Under the pieces are notes generated by a model. The model searched no databases. It was not told where the DNA came from and saw nothing but the letters and a program-made list of their open reading frames with translations. The translations under genes were made by a program, and so were the position numbers. This document shows positions 36,140-46,001 of a DNA stretch of 64,000 nt, in pieces; within the stretch, counting starts at the first letter, position 1; every line of letters starts with the position of its first letter. Source of the DNA: Maribellus sp. CM-23 (GTDB taxonomy: Bacteria; Bacteroidota; Bacteroidia; Bacteroidales; Prolixibacteraceae); the NCBI RefSeq assembly GCF_021354595.1, contig NZ_JADWYJ010000002.1:1-64000 (forward strand), written 5' to 3'.

Positions 36140-36147
36140 CAAACATA
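36140..36147 (-). promoter_or_regulatory. TAnnTTTG promoter element of the YceI gene
   Basis: On the minus strand the bases read TATGTTTG, the Bacteroidota -7 consensus, 38 bases before the YceI start codon. A TTTT stands 19 bases further upstream where TTTG is expected, so the -33 part is weak. Confidence 0.5.
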
Positions 36148-36195
36148 CTACCGATGGTTGTGCAAAAAAATAAACTAGTTTAAGAAAAATACTTT

Positions 36196-36768
36196 TTAGT
36201 CTTTTTTTGATCGTTTCGCGAGTATTTTACTCAAAAAAACAGGTGTTACTCCCAGGTAAGATGAAATTTGGTATTGCGGAAGACGCTGAATCAAATCGGG
36301 ATGTTCGTTCACCAGCTCTTCGTAATTCTCCTCTGCCGTCTTCGATAAAATGGAAACAAATCGCTTTTGCAGAAAAACATAGGATTTCCGGATATAATTG
36401 GCAAGGCTGATATACCTTTTGTACAAAATATGGAAGTTCTCTTCAGAAATGGAATAAACCTTGCTATTTTCCACCGTTTCAATAAAATAAGGCGTTTCGG
36501 CAGGCGTTCCCAGGTCTCCAATCCACTGACGTTCGCGGGCAAAAAGGATGTTGAATTCCTTCCCGCTCTGATCAATAATGTACATTCGCAGCAGCCCCTT
36601 TTCTATGTAGTAATGCAGAGTATTAGCCTCCCCTGCCTTCATGATCATCGTTTTTTTTCGAAAAGTACTTTTTTTGAAAAAGCGGGTGATCTCCTCCCGT
36701 TCCTCGTCCATCAGAGGTTTTCGGTTGATGTGTTCGAAATAGGAATATAGTATTGAATAATCTGCCAT
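36196..36768 (-). CDS. Crp/Fnr family transcriptional regulator
   Basis: This 190-residue regulator has an N-terminal cyclic-nucleotide-binding-like beta-roll (KKTMIMKAGEANTLHYYIEKGLLRMYI) and a C-terminal winged helix (LPQYQISSYLGVTPVFLSKILAKRSKK). No Fe-S cysteines of the Fnr type are visible. Such short regulators of Bacteroidota usually control adjacent genes; the downstream YceI gene is a candidate target. Confidence 0.88.
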   Translation of the reverse strand: MADYSILYSYFEHINRKPLMDEEREEITRFFKKSTFRKKTMIMKAGEANTLHYYIEKGLLRMYIIDQSGKEFNILFARERQWIGDLGTPAETPYFIETVENSKVYSISEENFHILYKRYISLANYIRKSYVFLQKRFVSILSKTAEENYEELVNEHPDLIQRLPQYQISSYLGVTPVFLSKILAKRSKKD

Positions 36769-36893
36769 CTATCAATCTCCTTCATGTGTAAAAATAACAA
36801 TTTCTCGTCACCGGAGAAGGTAAATGTTATTTGACGCTTAAAATAGAAGAGACACAAGGTATTTCAAAAGACATTTCAGTCATCTACTCCAAA

Positions 36894-38090
36894 TCATTCC
36901 GAAACCGCCGCCTCAAAAATGGCATCCAGCAAACCACCGGGCTGATACGTATCTCCGCCCAACTCCCAGAACATAATACCTCCTAGCTTTTTATCCAAAG
37001 CAAACTGCGTTTTAAGTGCTACCGACTCAGGATCGTCGTAGGTGATAAAAATACTGTCGGTTGGGTTATAAAGAAACGGAGCCTTTGCGAGCGAATCCCA
37101 ATGTCTTTCAAATCCGTTCTGATCGATAAACTCTTCCTGAAGCCGCCGGTAGTTTCCTCCACGCGCCGGGCCTTTGTTCGACTGGTACAAGCCGTTATTC
37201 TGCTGAGAAACACCTTTCCATCCCTTACCATAGAAAGCCGCACCAATCACTATTTTCTTTGGATCCACTCCCCGTTCCAGGCAAAAATCGACAACCCCCT
37301 CTGCCGATTGAGGCTCCCACAAAGTAGGCTCCTCCCCTTCTTCCAGAGTGCGGTTTTTCATTTCCTCACCCAACGGTGTCCCGGTCAAGTCATCTAACGC
37401 AACACGCCCCAATGCTGTATGATGTTGCGTAAATTTATTTCCACCACCTGCCTGATCATACGTCATCAGGTTAATGTGGTCAACGTGTTTCATTACCTCG
37501 TTCAACTCGATGTAGTCAAAATAATTCTTCCAACCTGCAGCTGCAAAAGTCAGTATTTGAGGACGATCTATTTTATCGAGTGCTTCCCTGAGCCCCCGAA
37601 TTAACTTCGTGAAATTCTGTTTGTCTTCCGGGCGTGCTTTGGTTCCTTCCGCTGGTATTGTCGGGTATTCCCAGTCGATATCAATTCCATCCAAGTGGTA
37701 TTTCTCCACAAAATCAACCGTGCTTTGGATAAATTTAGCACGGCTTTCGTCGGTAAAAGCAGCATCCGAGAAACCATCGGCCCCCCAGCCTCCGCAGGCA
37801 ACCATCACTTTCAGATTCGGATATTTTTCTTTCTCGGCCACCAGTTGTTTCAGGCGCATATCCGACAATTCGTTCTTAAACGCCATTTCGCCATTGATAA
37901 CATAGCTGAAACTAAAAATCAAATGAGTCAATTTCTCCAGTTGCAGTTGATTTACATCAAATTCTTCACGCGGAAAGTAATAAGCCATGATATGTAACTT
38001 TGGGCTTTCGGGAGTATTGGAAACCTGTTTTCCGGAACCACATCCGAACAAAATCCCAAAAATCAGAAAAGGGAAAAAATAACGGATCAT
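36894..38090 (-). CDS. GH18 family glycosidase, lipoprotein
   Basis: This 398-residue surface or periplasmic lipoprotein has lipobox LFGC with Cys17. The GH18 TIM barrel carries the catalytic motif DGIDIDWE (Asp134-Glu141, with Glu141 as proton donor). Other landmarks are KVMVACGGWG near 95, INLMTYDQAGG near 217, and the barrel end LGGIMFWELGGD. GH18 covers chitinases and endo-beta-N-acetylglucosaminidases. The chitinase-like insertion (FYGKGW region) points to chitinase, while the neighbouring GH92 genes would also fit N-glycan processing. The gene is divergent from the GH92 genes. Confidence 0.88.
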   Translation of the reverse strand: MIRYFFPFLIFGILFGCGSGKQVSNTPESPKLHIMAYYFPREEFDVNQLQLEKLTHLIFSFSYVINGEMAFKNELSDMRLKQLVAEKEKYPNLKVMVACGGWGADGFSDAAFTDESRAKFIQSTVDFVEKYHLDGIDIDWEYPTIPAEGTKARPEDKQNFTKLIRGLREALDKIDRPQILTFAAAGWKNYFDYIELNEVMKHVDHINLMTYDQAGGGNKFTQHHTALGRVALDDLTGTPLGEEMKNRTLEEGEEPTLWEPQSAEGVVDFCLERGVDPKKIVIGAAFYGKGWKGVSQQNNGLYQSNKGPARGGNYRRLQEEFIDQNGFERHWDSLAKAPFLYNPTDSIFITYDDPESVALKTQFALDKKLGGIMFWELGGDTYQPGGLLDAIFEAAVSE

Positions 38091-38184
38091 AGTAAAAAGT
38101 TTAAGTTCATATTGAGTGACCTAAAATTAATGATATATATTTACCCTTTGTAAATTTTTTTAAAAACTTTTAACAATATAAAAA

Positions 38185-40428
38185 ATGCCGCATCAACTAA
38201 GAATTAAGTTCCTATACCTGCTATTGACCGTTTTTTCAGCCTCAATTTGTATGGCTCAAGAACCGGTTGATTGGGTAAATCCCTTTATCGGCAGTACCAA
38301 CTACGGTACCACCAATCCGGGAGCAATTGTTCCCCGCGGAATGGTTTCGGTGGTCCCTTTTAACGTTGCCGGAGATTCGGAACTGAACAAACGCGATAAA
38401 GACACTGGTTGGTGGTCGACGCCTTATTCCTGGGACAACAAGTATTTTACCGGGTACTCGCATGTAAACCTGAGCGGCGTGGGCTGTCCCGAACTGGGCG
38501 TAATTTTGCTTATGCCAACTACCGGAAAACTAAATGCCGATTTCCGTGAATATGGATCCGAAATGAGTGAACAGATCGCACATCCCGGCTACTATTCTAC
38601 TTTTCTGAACAAGTATGATATTTTAACAGAAGTATCTGCCACCGAGCGAAGCGGGATCAGTCGTTTTACCTTTCCGGCCGGGCAATCCAACATTTTGATC
38701 GACCTCGGAAACGGGCTCACCAACGAAAGCGGCGCTTCGTTACGGATTGTGAACGATCGGGAAGTGGAGGGTTCGCGCATGACGGGTACTTTCTGCTACA
38801 ACGACGGTACCGAACGTCCGGTTTATTTTGTGGCGCGTTTCAGCAAGGCTGCTGAAGAGTTGGGCGCCTGGAAAAAAATGCCAAAAATGGGCGCAGAAGC
38901 TTCGTGGTCAGCCACAAGCAACAAATTTAAATACTACAAAAACTACCGGGCAGAAATGACCGGCGACAGCATTGGTGCCTGGTTTTCGTTCAATACAAAA
39001 GAAAACGAACAGATTTTGGTAGAAGTTGGCGTTTCGTATGTCAGCATCGATAATGCCCGGCAGAACCTAAATGCGGAATCCAATCGGTTCGATTTTGAAA
39101 CCACCCGGAAACAAGCAGAGGAGAGATGGAACAAAGCGCTTTCAACCATTACGGTAAAAGGTGGAACGGACGATCAGAAAACTGTTTTCTATACCGCACT
39201 GTACCACATGCAAATTCATCCGAATATTCTGAGCGATGTAAACGGCCAGTATCCGGCCATGGAATCGTTCGAAATAAAACAACGTGAAAACGGCGAACGC
39301 TACACGGTGTTTTCGTTGTGGGATACCTACCGTAACCTGCACCCGTTTTTTAGCCTTGCTTTTCCGGAGCAACAACTGAACATGGTCAATTCGCTGATCG
39401 AGATGTACGACGAAAGTGGCTGGCTACCCCGCTGGGAACTAAACAGCACCGAAACCCACGTAATGGAAGGCGATCCGGTGATTCCGGTGATTGTGGATAC
39501 CTGGTTCCGCGGCATCCGGAATTTTGATGTGGAGAAAGCCTACGAAGGAATGCATAAATCGGCCACCACTCCCGGCAAAGACAATAAAATACGGCCCGAC
39601 ATTGACGACTACATTTCGCTGGGCTATGTGCCAATAAAAGCACAATACGACAACTCGGTTTCGCATGCACTCGAATATTACATCGCCGACTGGAACCTGG
39701 CACAGCTCGCAAAAGACTTGGGAAAGACAGCCGATTACGAACGTTTCCTGAATCAATCGAAAAGCTGGAAAAATTATTACGACCCTGAATTTGGGATTGT
39801 ACGACCCAAGCTGGAGAACGGTGATTTCCTGCCTGATTTCGACCCAAAACAGGGCGAGAATTTCGAACCCAGCCCGGGTTTTCACGAAGGAAATGCCTAT
39901 CAATACAACTTTTGCGCCCAGCACGATGTAAAAGGAATGATCGAACTCAACGGCGGAAAGAAAAACTTTGTAAAGAAATTGCAAGCCACCTTCGACGAAG
40001 GAAATTTTGATATGACCAACGAACCGGATATTCATTATCCCTGGCTTTTTAACTATGTGAAAGGCGAAGAATGGCGCACGCAAAAAGAAGTTCGCCGCTT
40101 GATCGCCACCTATTTCAAAAACACTCCCGGCGGGCTTCCCGGAAACGACGACACCGGAACCATGTCGGCCTGGGTGGTATATGCCATGTTGGGAATTTAC
40201 CCGGTTATTCCTGGCGATATGAATTATGCTGTTTCCTCCCCCGTTTTTGAAGAGGTAAAAATAAAACTGGATCAAAACTTCTATCCGGGCAAGGAAATTA
40301 TTATTCGCCAAAGCGGAAATCCGGAATCAAAAATAAAAAGCATAAAATGGAACGAAAAGTCACAAAAATCGTTCTTTTTAAACCACGCCGACCTTGTGAA
40401 AGGCGGCATTCTGGAGGTTATACATTAA
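38185..40428 (+). CDS. GH92 family alpha-mannosidase
   Basis: This 747-residue exported enzyme has a signal peptide (ends CMAQ near residue 25), an N-terminal beta-sandwich (VDWVNPFIGSTNYGTTNPGAIVPRG) and an (alpha/alpha)6 barrel. Catalytic regions visible are HEGNAYQY near 570, with the acid glutamate, and GNDDTGTMSAWVVYAMLGIYPV near 652, with the base aspartate. GH92 enzymes are calcium-dependent exo-alpha-mannosidases, mostly alpha-1,2. It is the first gene of a pair with a GH92 paralogue 32 bases downstream. Confidence 0.93.
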   Translation: MPHQLRIKFLYLLLTVFSASICMAQEPVDWVNPFIGSTNYGTTNPGAIVPRGMVSVVPFNVAGDSELNKRDKDTGWWSTPYSWDNKYFTGYSHVNLSGVGCPELGVILLMPTTGKLNADFREYGSEMSEQIAHPGYYSTFLNKYDILTEVSATERSGISRFTFPAGQSNILIDLGNGLTNESGASLRIVNDREVEGSRMTGTFCYNDGTERPVYFVARFSKAAEELGAWKKMPKMGAEASWSATSNKFKYYKNYRAEMTGDSIGAWFSFNTKENEQILVEVGVSYVSIDNARQNLNAESNRFDFETTRKQAEERWNKALSTITVKGGTDDQKTVFYTALYHMQIHPNILSDVNGQYPAMESFEIKQRENGERYTVFSLWDTYRNLHPFFSLAFPEQQLNMVNSLIEMYDESGWLPRWELNSTETHVMEGDPVIPVIVDTWFRGIRNFDVEKAYEGMHKSATTPGKDNKIRPDIDDYISLGYVPIKAQYDNSVSHALEYYIADWNLAQLAKDLGKTADYERFLNQSKSWKNYYDPEFGIVRPKLENGDFLPDFDPKQGENFEPSPGFHEGNAYQYNFCAQHDVKGMIELNGGKKNFVKKLQATFDEGNFDMTNEPDIHYPWLFNYVKGEEWRTQKEVRRLIATYFKNTPGGLPGNDDTGTMSAWVVYAMLGIYPVIPGDMNYAVSSPVFEEVKIKLDQNFYPGKEIIIRQSGNPESKIKSIKWNEKSQKSFFLNHADLVKGGILEVIH

Positions 40429-40460
40429 AGCAACCAACAATAACTTAATAATTACATATT

Positions 40461-42701
40461 ATGAGACTATTTTTCAATTTAGCAATTGCTCTCGCCCTTT
40501 TGTTTTTAGGCGCGTGTAACAGCGAAAAAACAGTGCAGCAGGAAGAGCCAACCGATTTCACAACTTTTGTAGATCCGATGATCGGAAGTGATTACCACGG
40601 CCACGTGTTTGTAGGAGCCAGCGTTCCGTTTGGTGCGGTGCAACTGGGCCCCAATAACCCCACACAGGGCTGGGACTGGTGTTCGGGTTACCACTATTCC
40701 GACTCGCTGCTCATTGGCTTTGCCCACACTCAGCTGAGCGGAACCGGTATCGGCGATCTGGGCGACGTACTTTTCATGCCGCTTTCGGGTGATTACACGC
40801 CCAATTTTGATGGTGAAAACCAGTACGAATGGCAGGCAAAATATACACACGCCAACGAAAGCGTTCAACCGGGTTATTATTCTATCGACATCGACCGCTA
40901 CAAGGTAAAAGCAGAATTAACAGCTACAGAGCGCGTTGGTTTCCATAAATACGATTTCAAAGGAGAAGGCAATTCAAAAGTGCTGATCGACCTGAAATAC
41001 GGAACAGGATGGGATGCCATTCAAAAAGGAGAACTAACGCAAACAGGCGACCAGAGCATTGCCGGGCTGAGATTTTCAAAAGGCTGGGCTGCTGATCAGC
41101 GCGTGTTTTTTCATACTGAATTCTCAAAACCCATTGTAAACTTTGAAGTAGTAAGGTCTGATTCAGAAAAAGGCCAGATAACGGCTCTTGTTGAGTTTGA
41201 AGGCAATGGCGTACTAATGGTGAAAACAGCTATTTCGCCAGTAAGTACTGAAAATGCCAAAGGCAACCTCGTAGCCGAACTCAACGACTGGAATTTTGAA
41301 AGTACGCAAAAAGCTGCTACCGAAAAATGGAACGCGGAATTGGGCAAAATCAAAATTGAAACAGCAAGTATCGCTGATAAAAAAACTTTTTACACGTCGC
41401 TTTACCACACCATGATCGCCCCTTCTCTTTTCGACGATACGAACGGTGATTACAGGGGCACCGACAAAGAAGTTTATACCAACCCCGGATTTAAAAACTA
41501 TACCATATTCTCGCTATGGGATACCTACCGTGCGGCTCACCCGCTTTTCACTATTTTTCAACCCGAACGGGTGGATGACTTTGTGAATTCGCTGCTTGCG
41601 GCTTTCGAGCAACAAGGCAAGCTTCCGGTGTGGCACCTGTGGGGAAATGAAACGAACACCATGGTAGGTTACCATTCGGTTCCGGTGATTGCAGATGCTT
41701 ACCTGAAAGGATTCCGCGGATTTGATGCCGAAAAAGCTTTTCATGCCATGAAAACTTCGGCGCTTCTGGATGAACGCGGTTTGGATTATGTAAAAGAACT
41801 GGGTTATATTCCGGCTGATAAAATGGTTGAATCGGTTGCCATGGGACTGGAATACGCCATCGACGACTGGTGCATTGCTGCCATGGCCAAAGCTATGGGC
41901 AAAACAGAAGATTACGAACTGTTCTCGAAACGTGCTGAATATTACCGGAATTATTTCGACCCGGCCAGTAAATTTATGCGCGGAAAATTATCCGACGGAA
42001 ACTGGCGTACACCATTCGATCCTATTTCTTCGCAGCACCGCAGCGACGATTTCTGCGAAGGCAACAGCTGGCAATATACCTGGTTGGTGCCGCAAAACCC
42101 GGAAGGACTGATTCAACTGCAAGGTGGTGAAGAAGCCTTTCTCGCCAAACTCGATAGCTTATTCAGCATTTCTTCGGAACAGGTTGAAGGTGCTTCCAAC
42201 GATATTTCGGGGTTGATTGGCCAGTATGCCCATGGCAACGAACCCAGTCACCACACCACTTACCTGTACACTTACGCCGGCGCACAATGGAAAACCGCCG
42301 AGAAAGTACGCGAAATCTGCACCACTATGTACACCGACCAACCTGACGGCTTGTGCGGAAACGAAGACTGTGGCCAGATGTCGGCCTGGTATGTGCTTTC
42401 ATCGATTGGTTTCTACCCGGTTAACCCGGCCAACGGAGCTTATGTTTTTGGCAGTCCGCTGTTCGACACCGTGGAACTTTCTTTCCCTGAAGGAAAAACC
42501 TTCACCCTTTCAACCAAAAACAACAGCAAGGAAAACCTGTACATTCAATCGGTTACCCTGAACGGAGAGCCGTACACAAAAACATACGTTACCCACAAGC
42601 AACTGCAAGCTGGTGGCGAACTGGTTTTTACCATGGGTAATACACCGAACAAAGATTTTGGCAGCAAAGCGGAAGACCGCCCCGAATCGGTTGTTTATTA
42701 G
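40461..42701 (+). CDS. GH92 family alpha-mannosidase, lipoprotein
   Basis: This 746-residue lipoprotein has lipobox LGAC with Cys19. The same two-domain GH92 architecture is present: FVDPMIGSDYHGHVFVGASVPFG at the start, CEGNSWQYTW with the acid, and GNEDCGQMSAWYVLSSIGFYPV with the base region. The two paralogues differ clearly in their active-site surroundings (HEGNAYQY versus CEGNSWQY), so they may take different mannose linkages. It follows the first GH92 gene in the same operon. Confidence 0.93.
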   Translation: MRLFFNLAIALALLFLGACNSEKTVQQEEPTDFTTFVDPMIGSDYHGHVFVGASVPFGAVQLGPNNPTQGWDWCSGYHYSDSLLIGFAHTQLSGTGIGDLGDVLFMPLSGDYTPNFDGENQYEWQAKYTHANESVQPGYYSIDIDRYKVKAELTATERVGFHKYDFKGEGNSKVLIDLKYGTGWDAIQKGELTQTGDQSIAGLRFSKGWAADQRVFFHTEFSKPIVNFEVVRSDSEKGQITALVEFEGNGVLMVKTAISPVSTENAKGNLVAELNDWNFESTQKAATEKWNAELGKIKIETASIADKKTFYTSLYHTMIAPSLFDDTNGDYRGTDKEVYTNPGFKNYTIFSLWDTYRAAHPLFTIFQPERVDDFVNSLLAAFEQQGKLPVWHLWGNETNTMVGYHSVPVIADAYLKGFRGFDAEKAFHAMKTSALLDERGLDYVKELGYIPADKMVESVAMGLEYAIDDWCIAAMAKAMGKTEDYELFSKRAEYYRNYFDPASKFMRGKLSDGNWRTPFDPISSQHRSDDFCEGNSWQYTWLVPQNPEGLIQLQGGEEAFLAKLDSLFSISSEQVEGASNDISGLIGQYAHGNEPSHHTTYLYTYAGAQWKTAEKVREICTTMYTDQPDGLCGNEDCGQMSAWYVLSSIGFYPVNPANGAYVFGSPLFDTVELSFPEGKTFTLSTKNNSKENLYIQSVTLNGEPYTKTYVTHKQLQAGGELVFTMGNTPNKDFGSKAEDRPESVVY

Positions 42702-42722
42702 CAATAAGCCAGAATAGAGATT

Positions 42723-42780
42723 ATTCCGGGACTTTTTGGCCACAGAAATCGTACTGAGGCTAAAAAATCCCGGAATTTTT
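42723..42780 (+). terminator. terminator of the GH92 operon
   Basis: ATTCCGGGACTTTTTGGCC (42723-42741) pairs with the complementary arm 42758-42776 with small bulges, and T-run follows, about 20 bases after the GH92 stop codon. Confidence 0.85.
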
Positions 42781-42917
42781 CTTTTAAGTCTGATCAATAC
42801 TTATAATTTTATGGTTGCACTACAGGTTGTTTGAGTTGTTTTACGTCATAACAAAGTTTAAGAATTTCGGAATAATTAATTTGTTAGAATAAAACTGGAT
42901 GGAAAATCGGATTTAGC

Positions 42918-43556
42918 ATGAACTGGATAAAATTCGGAATACTGTTGATTGGTTATATTACCGTTGGTCTTTTGCCCGATGCGGTAAAAAAATCGTTACA
43001 ACATGTAGACATCAACATTAGCGAACAAACACTCAGTTTTTTAAGCAACAAAAGTTTATACGGGAAAGAATTTGAAAGGGGGTACACTCTGTTGCTTTTT
43101 ACCATGGCAATCCTTCTTTATGCATTTTTCTGGCTACTTACAAAATATTACAACCTTGGCAAACACGCGCGCTTAATGCGCATCATTACTTATACTTTTG
43201 CTTCCCTCGCACTTCTTGCCTTTGTTCCACATAACATTCAACCATACAGTTGGCATAATTTAGCCCCTTCGTTACAGCGGTTTTTACACAACGTACTCGC
43301 GGTGGTTGTTTTTCTGTCGGTCCCAACACTGATAATGACATTTCAGGTAGCCATTTTAAAAAGATTGCCTCTTATCGGCATAACAGGTATTTGCATCCTG
43401 GGGCTGGTAATTCTGATAATGGCTTATTTGTTATTAAGCAACGGGTTAAACGGTATTGCCGAAATCTTTTTTATCGACGGTATTTCTGTATGGATCATTT
43501 TTGTTTCTGTAACGACTGTTTTGGGGCGGCAACAACTTGAAAAAGCTAGAAGATAG
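42918..43556 (+). CDS. integral membrane protein of unknown function
   Basis: This 212-residue protein has an N-terminal segment and five further hydrophobic stretches (about residues 55-75, 90-107, 125-147, 155-175, 185-203). The layout resembles DUF998-type six-helix membrane proteins, but the resemblance is only topological and the assignment is uncertain. It stands alone, with ilvA 159 bases downstream under its own promoter. Confidence 0.7.
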   Translation: MNWIKFGILLIGYITVGLLPDAVKKSLQHVDINISEQTLSFLSNKSLYGKEFERGYTLLLFTMAILLYAFFWLLTKYYNLGKHARLMRIITYTFASLALLAFVPHNIQPYSWHNLAPSLQRFLHNVLAVVVFLSVPTLIMTFQVAILKRLPLIGITGICILGLVILIMAYLLLSNGLNGIAEIFFIDGISVWIIFVSVTTVLGRQQLEKARR

Positions 43557-43694
43557 AATACGATTACCCCGTAAAAAACTCCTCCTTAAATATTCACGAA
43601 GAATCCGGTTAAATTACTGATAGCCTCCCATAACGTAGTTTATCAAATTATCATTCATCGGGGCCAGTTGAACCAACCATTAACAATTGATGGT

Positions 43695-43702
43695 TATCTT
43701 TG
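43695..43702 (+). promoter_or_regulatory. TAnnTTTG promoter element of ilvA
   Basis: TATCTTTG stands 13 bases before the ATG at 43716; a TTGA is found about 23 bases further upstream in place of TTTG. The very short leader implied by it supports 43716 over the in-frame upstream codon at 43668, which would precede the promoter. Confidence 0.55.
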
Positions 43703-43715
43703 CAAAAAAGATAAA

Positions 43716-44975
43716 ATGGCATCCGATAAATATTTTCCGCAGATACAAAGTATAACCCGCGCCAAACGCCGTATCAGCGATATCATCCTTCAAACGCCTC
43801 TTCAGCTTAATTTAAATCTTTCGGAAGAGTTTCAGGCAACCATTTACCTGAAACGCGAAGACTTGCAGCAGGTGCGTTCCTACAAAATCAGGGGTGCTTA
43901 CAACAAAATTGCCAAGCTGTCGGCTGATGAGCGTAAGAAAGGCGTGGTATGTGCGAGCGCAGGAAATCATGCGCAGGGTGTGGCCTATTCGTGCAGTAAA
44001 TTGGGCATTAAAGGAAAAATTTACATGCCAACCACTACTCCCAAACAAAAGGTACGACAAGTACAAATGTTTGGAAAAGAAAATGTGGAAGTGATCCTGA
44101 TTGGTGACACTTACGACGACGCACACAACCTCGCACTGGCCGACTGCCAGAAAACAGGAATGGCTTTTATCCACCCGTTTGATGATCGCGAGATTATTGA
44201 AGGCCAGGGTACGGTTGCGCTTGAGATTCTTCAGGATACAAAAGAAGACATCGACTTTGTTTTTATACCCATTGGTGGCGGCGGACTGGCAGCCGGTGTT
44301 GGCGCTTATTTCAAACAAATAAGTCCGAACACGAAAATCATCGGAGTGGAGCCTGCCGGGGCACCTTCGATGCAAAAATCGCTCGATGCAGGACAGGTGG
44401 TAACACTCGAAAAAATAGACAAGTTTGTGGATGGTGCGGCAGTACAGCGTGTGGGCAACCTAACATTTGAAATCTGCAAAGAAGTGCTTGATAAAGTTCA
44501 GTCGGTTCCTGAAGGGAAAATCTGTACCAAAATACTGGAGCTGTACAACCGCGATGCCATTGTGATTGAGCCTGCCGGTGCACTTTCCATTGCTGCGCTC
44601 GACTATTTCAGGGATGAGATAAAAGGCAAAAACGTGGTTTGCATCGTAAGCGGCAGTAACAACGACATCACCCGCACCGAGGAAATCAAGGAGCGCTCGC
44701 TCTTGTACGAAGGCCTGAAACATTATTTTATCGTACGCTTCCCGCAACGTGCCGGAGCCTTAAAAACCTTTGTGGACGTGGTGCTCGGCCCCAACGACGA
44801 TATTACCCATTTTGAATATTCGAAGAAAACCAACCGAGAAAAAGGCCCGGCCATGATCGGGATTGAACTACAGAAAAAAGAAGACCTGAACGGCCTTATC
44901 CAGCGCATGGAAGAAAACGGTTTTGTATACGAATACCTGAATGACAACCCGGATTTGTTTCAGTTTTTGATCTAG
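43716..44975 (+). CDS. ilvA: threonine ammonia-lyase, biosynthetic
   Basis: This 419-residue PLP enzyme deaminates threonine to 2-oxobutyrate for isoleucine synthesis. The Schiff-base lysine is Lys57 in RSYKIRGAYN, and the phosphate-binding loop is GGGGLAAGV near 193. A single C-terminal ACT-like regulatory domain (residues about 330-419, FIVRFPQRAGALKTFV) makes it the short feedback-regulated form. No other ilv genes are beside it. Confidence 0.94.
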   Translation: MASDKYFPQIQSITRAKRRISDIILQTPLQLNLNLSEEFQATIYLKREDLQQVRSYKIRGAYNKIAKLSADERKKGVVCASAGNHAQGVAYSCSKLGIKGKIYMPTTTPKQKVRQVQMFGKENVEVILIGDTYDDAHNLALADCQKTGMAFIHPFDDREIIEGQGTVALEILQDTKEDIDFVFIPIGGGGLAAGVGAYFKQISPNTKIIGVEPAGAPSMQKSLDAGQVVTLEKIDKFVDGAAVQRVGNLTFEICKEVLDKVQSVPEGKICTKILELYNRDAIVIEPAGALSIAALDYFRDEIKGKNVVCIVSGSNNDITRTEEIKERSLLYEGLKHYFIVRFPQRAGALKTFVDVVLGPNDDITHFEYSKKTNREKGPAMIGIELQKKEDLNGLIQRMEENGFVYEYLNDNPDLFQFLI

Positions 44976-45036
44976 GCTTTTCCATTTCATTGAAAATTTC
45001 CGTTGATCTGCTTTGAAATTCGATTCCAATTCACTT

Positions 45037-45053
45037 ACTTTGAAATTCAAAGT
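45037..45053. promoter_or_regulatory. 17-bp palindromic operator, site 1
   Basis: ACTTTGAAATTCAAAGT is a perfect palindrome apart from its central base, 12 bases upstream of the ATG at 45066. Its exact reverse complement is site 2 at 46002-46018. A half-site-like CTTTGAAATTC stands at 45011. The most likely ligand is the winged-helix protein encoded at 45690. Confidence 0.7.
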
Positions 45054-45065
45054 ACTTTCAAGAAT

Positions 45066-45686
45066 ATGAAAACCACAGAAAATTACCTTGCGGAGATTAA
45101 GGAAATCCGCAAAATGATGGAAGATTCGAGCCGTTTTTTATCACTCAGCGGTTTATCCGGCATATTGATAGGAATTTATGCATTAGCGGGAGCCATCATT
45201 TTCTACCTGAAAATAACCACTCCGCAAACAATGGAATATAGCGGTTCAACAGAAATTATTTCGTTAATGCTTTTTATTGCCGTAACGGTGCTGGTGGTTT
45301 CACTTATTACCGTTGTATTACTCACCTACAAAAGAGCCAGTAAAACAGGTAAAAAAATATGGAACCCGGGATCGCGGTTAATGCTGCTCAACCTCGCCAT
45401 TCCGCTGGTAAGTGGTGGTTTGCTGATACTGATATTCATATTCAAGGGCGTTTCTGAAATTGTTGCTCCCGGCTGTTTGATTTTCTACGGACTGGCACTT
45501 GTAAATGCGGCCAAATTCACCCGCCAGGAGATTTTTTACCTTGGCATTTTCCAGGTATCGCTCGGGATACTGGCAGCTTTGGTCCCCGCCTGGGGCTTGC
45601 TTTTCTGGGCACTTGGATTTGGATTGATGCACATAATTTACGGAACGCTGATGTATTTCAGGTACGAACACCCATCAAAAAACTAA
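45066..45686 (+). CDS. four-to-six-helix membrane protein of the winged-helix/creD operon
   Basis: This 206-residue protein begins with a cytosolic helix (MKTTENYLAEIKEIRKMMEDSSRF). Hydrophobic segments follow (about residues 25-46, 62-84, 105-125, 130-148, 155-185). There is no named family. The start at 45066 is set by the operator directly upstream. The regulator gene begins 3 bases after its stop codon, so they form one unit. Confidence 0.8.
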   Translation: MKTTENYLAEIKEIRKMMEDSSRFLSLSGLSGILIGIYALAGAIIFYLKITTPQTMEYSGSTEIISLMLFIAVTVLVVSLITVVLLTYKRASKTGKKIWNPGSRLMLLNLAIPLVSGGLLILIFIFKGVSEIVAPGCLIFYGLALVNAAKFTRQEIFYLGIFQVSLGILAALVPAWGLLFWALGFGLMHIIYGTLMYFRYEHPSKN

Positions 45687-45689
45687 GCC

Positions 45690-45986
45690 GTGAAAACCAG
45701 TTTTCAAAATTTAAACAAAGCTTTTGACAACAAGATCCGGCTGGGAATTATGTCGGTACTGTCGGTCAATTCACGGGCTTCTTTTAACCAGCTAAAAGAG
45801 GTACTGGAAGTGACTGATGGCAACCTGGCAAGCCACCTGAAAGCGCTGGAAAGTGCTGGCTACATCGCCGTAAACAAAAGCTTTATAAACCGAAAACCCA
45901 ACACCAATTATGAAATTACTCCTTCGGGGGCAGCTGCATTTGAGAGTCATTTGCAGGCATTGGAAGAAATATTGAAACAACTATAA
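45690..45986 (+). CDS. winged-helix DNA-binding transcriptional regulator
   Basis: This 98-residue protein is a single winged-helix domain of the PF13601 (HTH_34) type, related to MarR/ArsR regulators. DNKIRLGIMSVLSVNSRASFNQLKEVLEVTDGNLASHLKALESAGYIAVNKSFINRKPNTNYEITPSG holds the helices and the wing. It uses a GTG start. Proteins like this act as dimers on palindromes. Two identical palindromes flank the gene (45037 and 46002), so auto-repression and control of creD are likely. Confidence 0.9.
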   Translation: MKTSFQNLNKAFDNKIRLGIMSVLSVNSRASFNQLKEVLEVTDGNLASHLKALESAGYIAVNKSFINRKPNTNYEITPSGAAAFESHLQALEEILKQL

Positions 45987-46001
45987 TTTTTTTACCTATA
46001 T

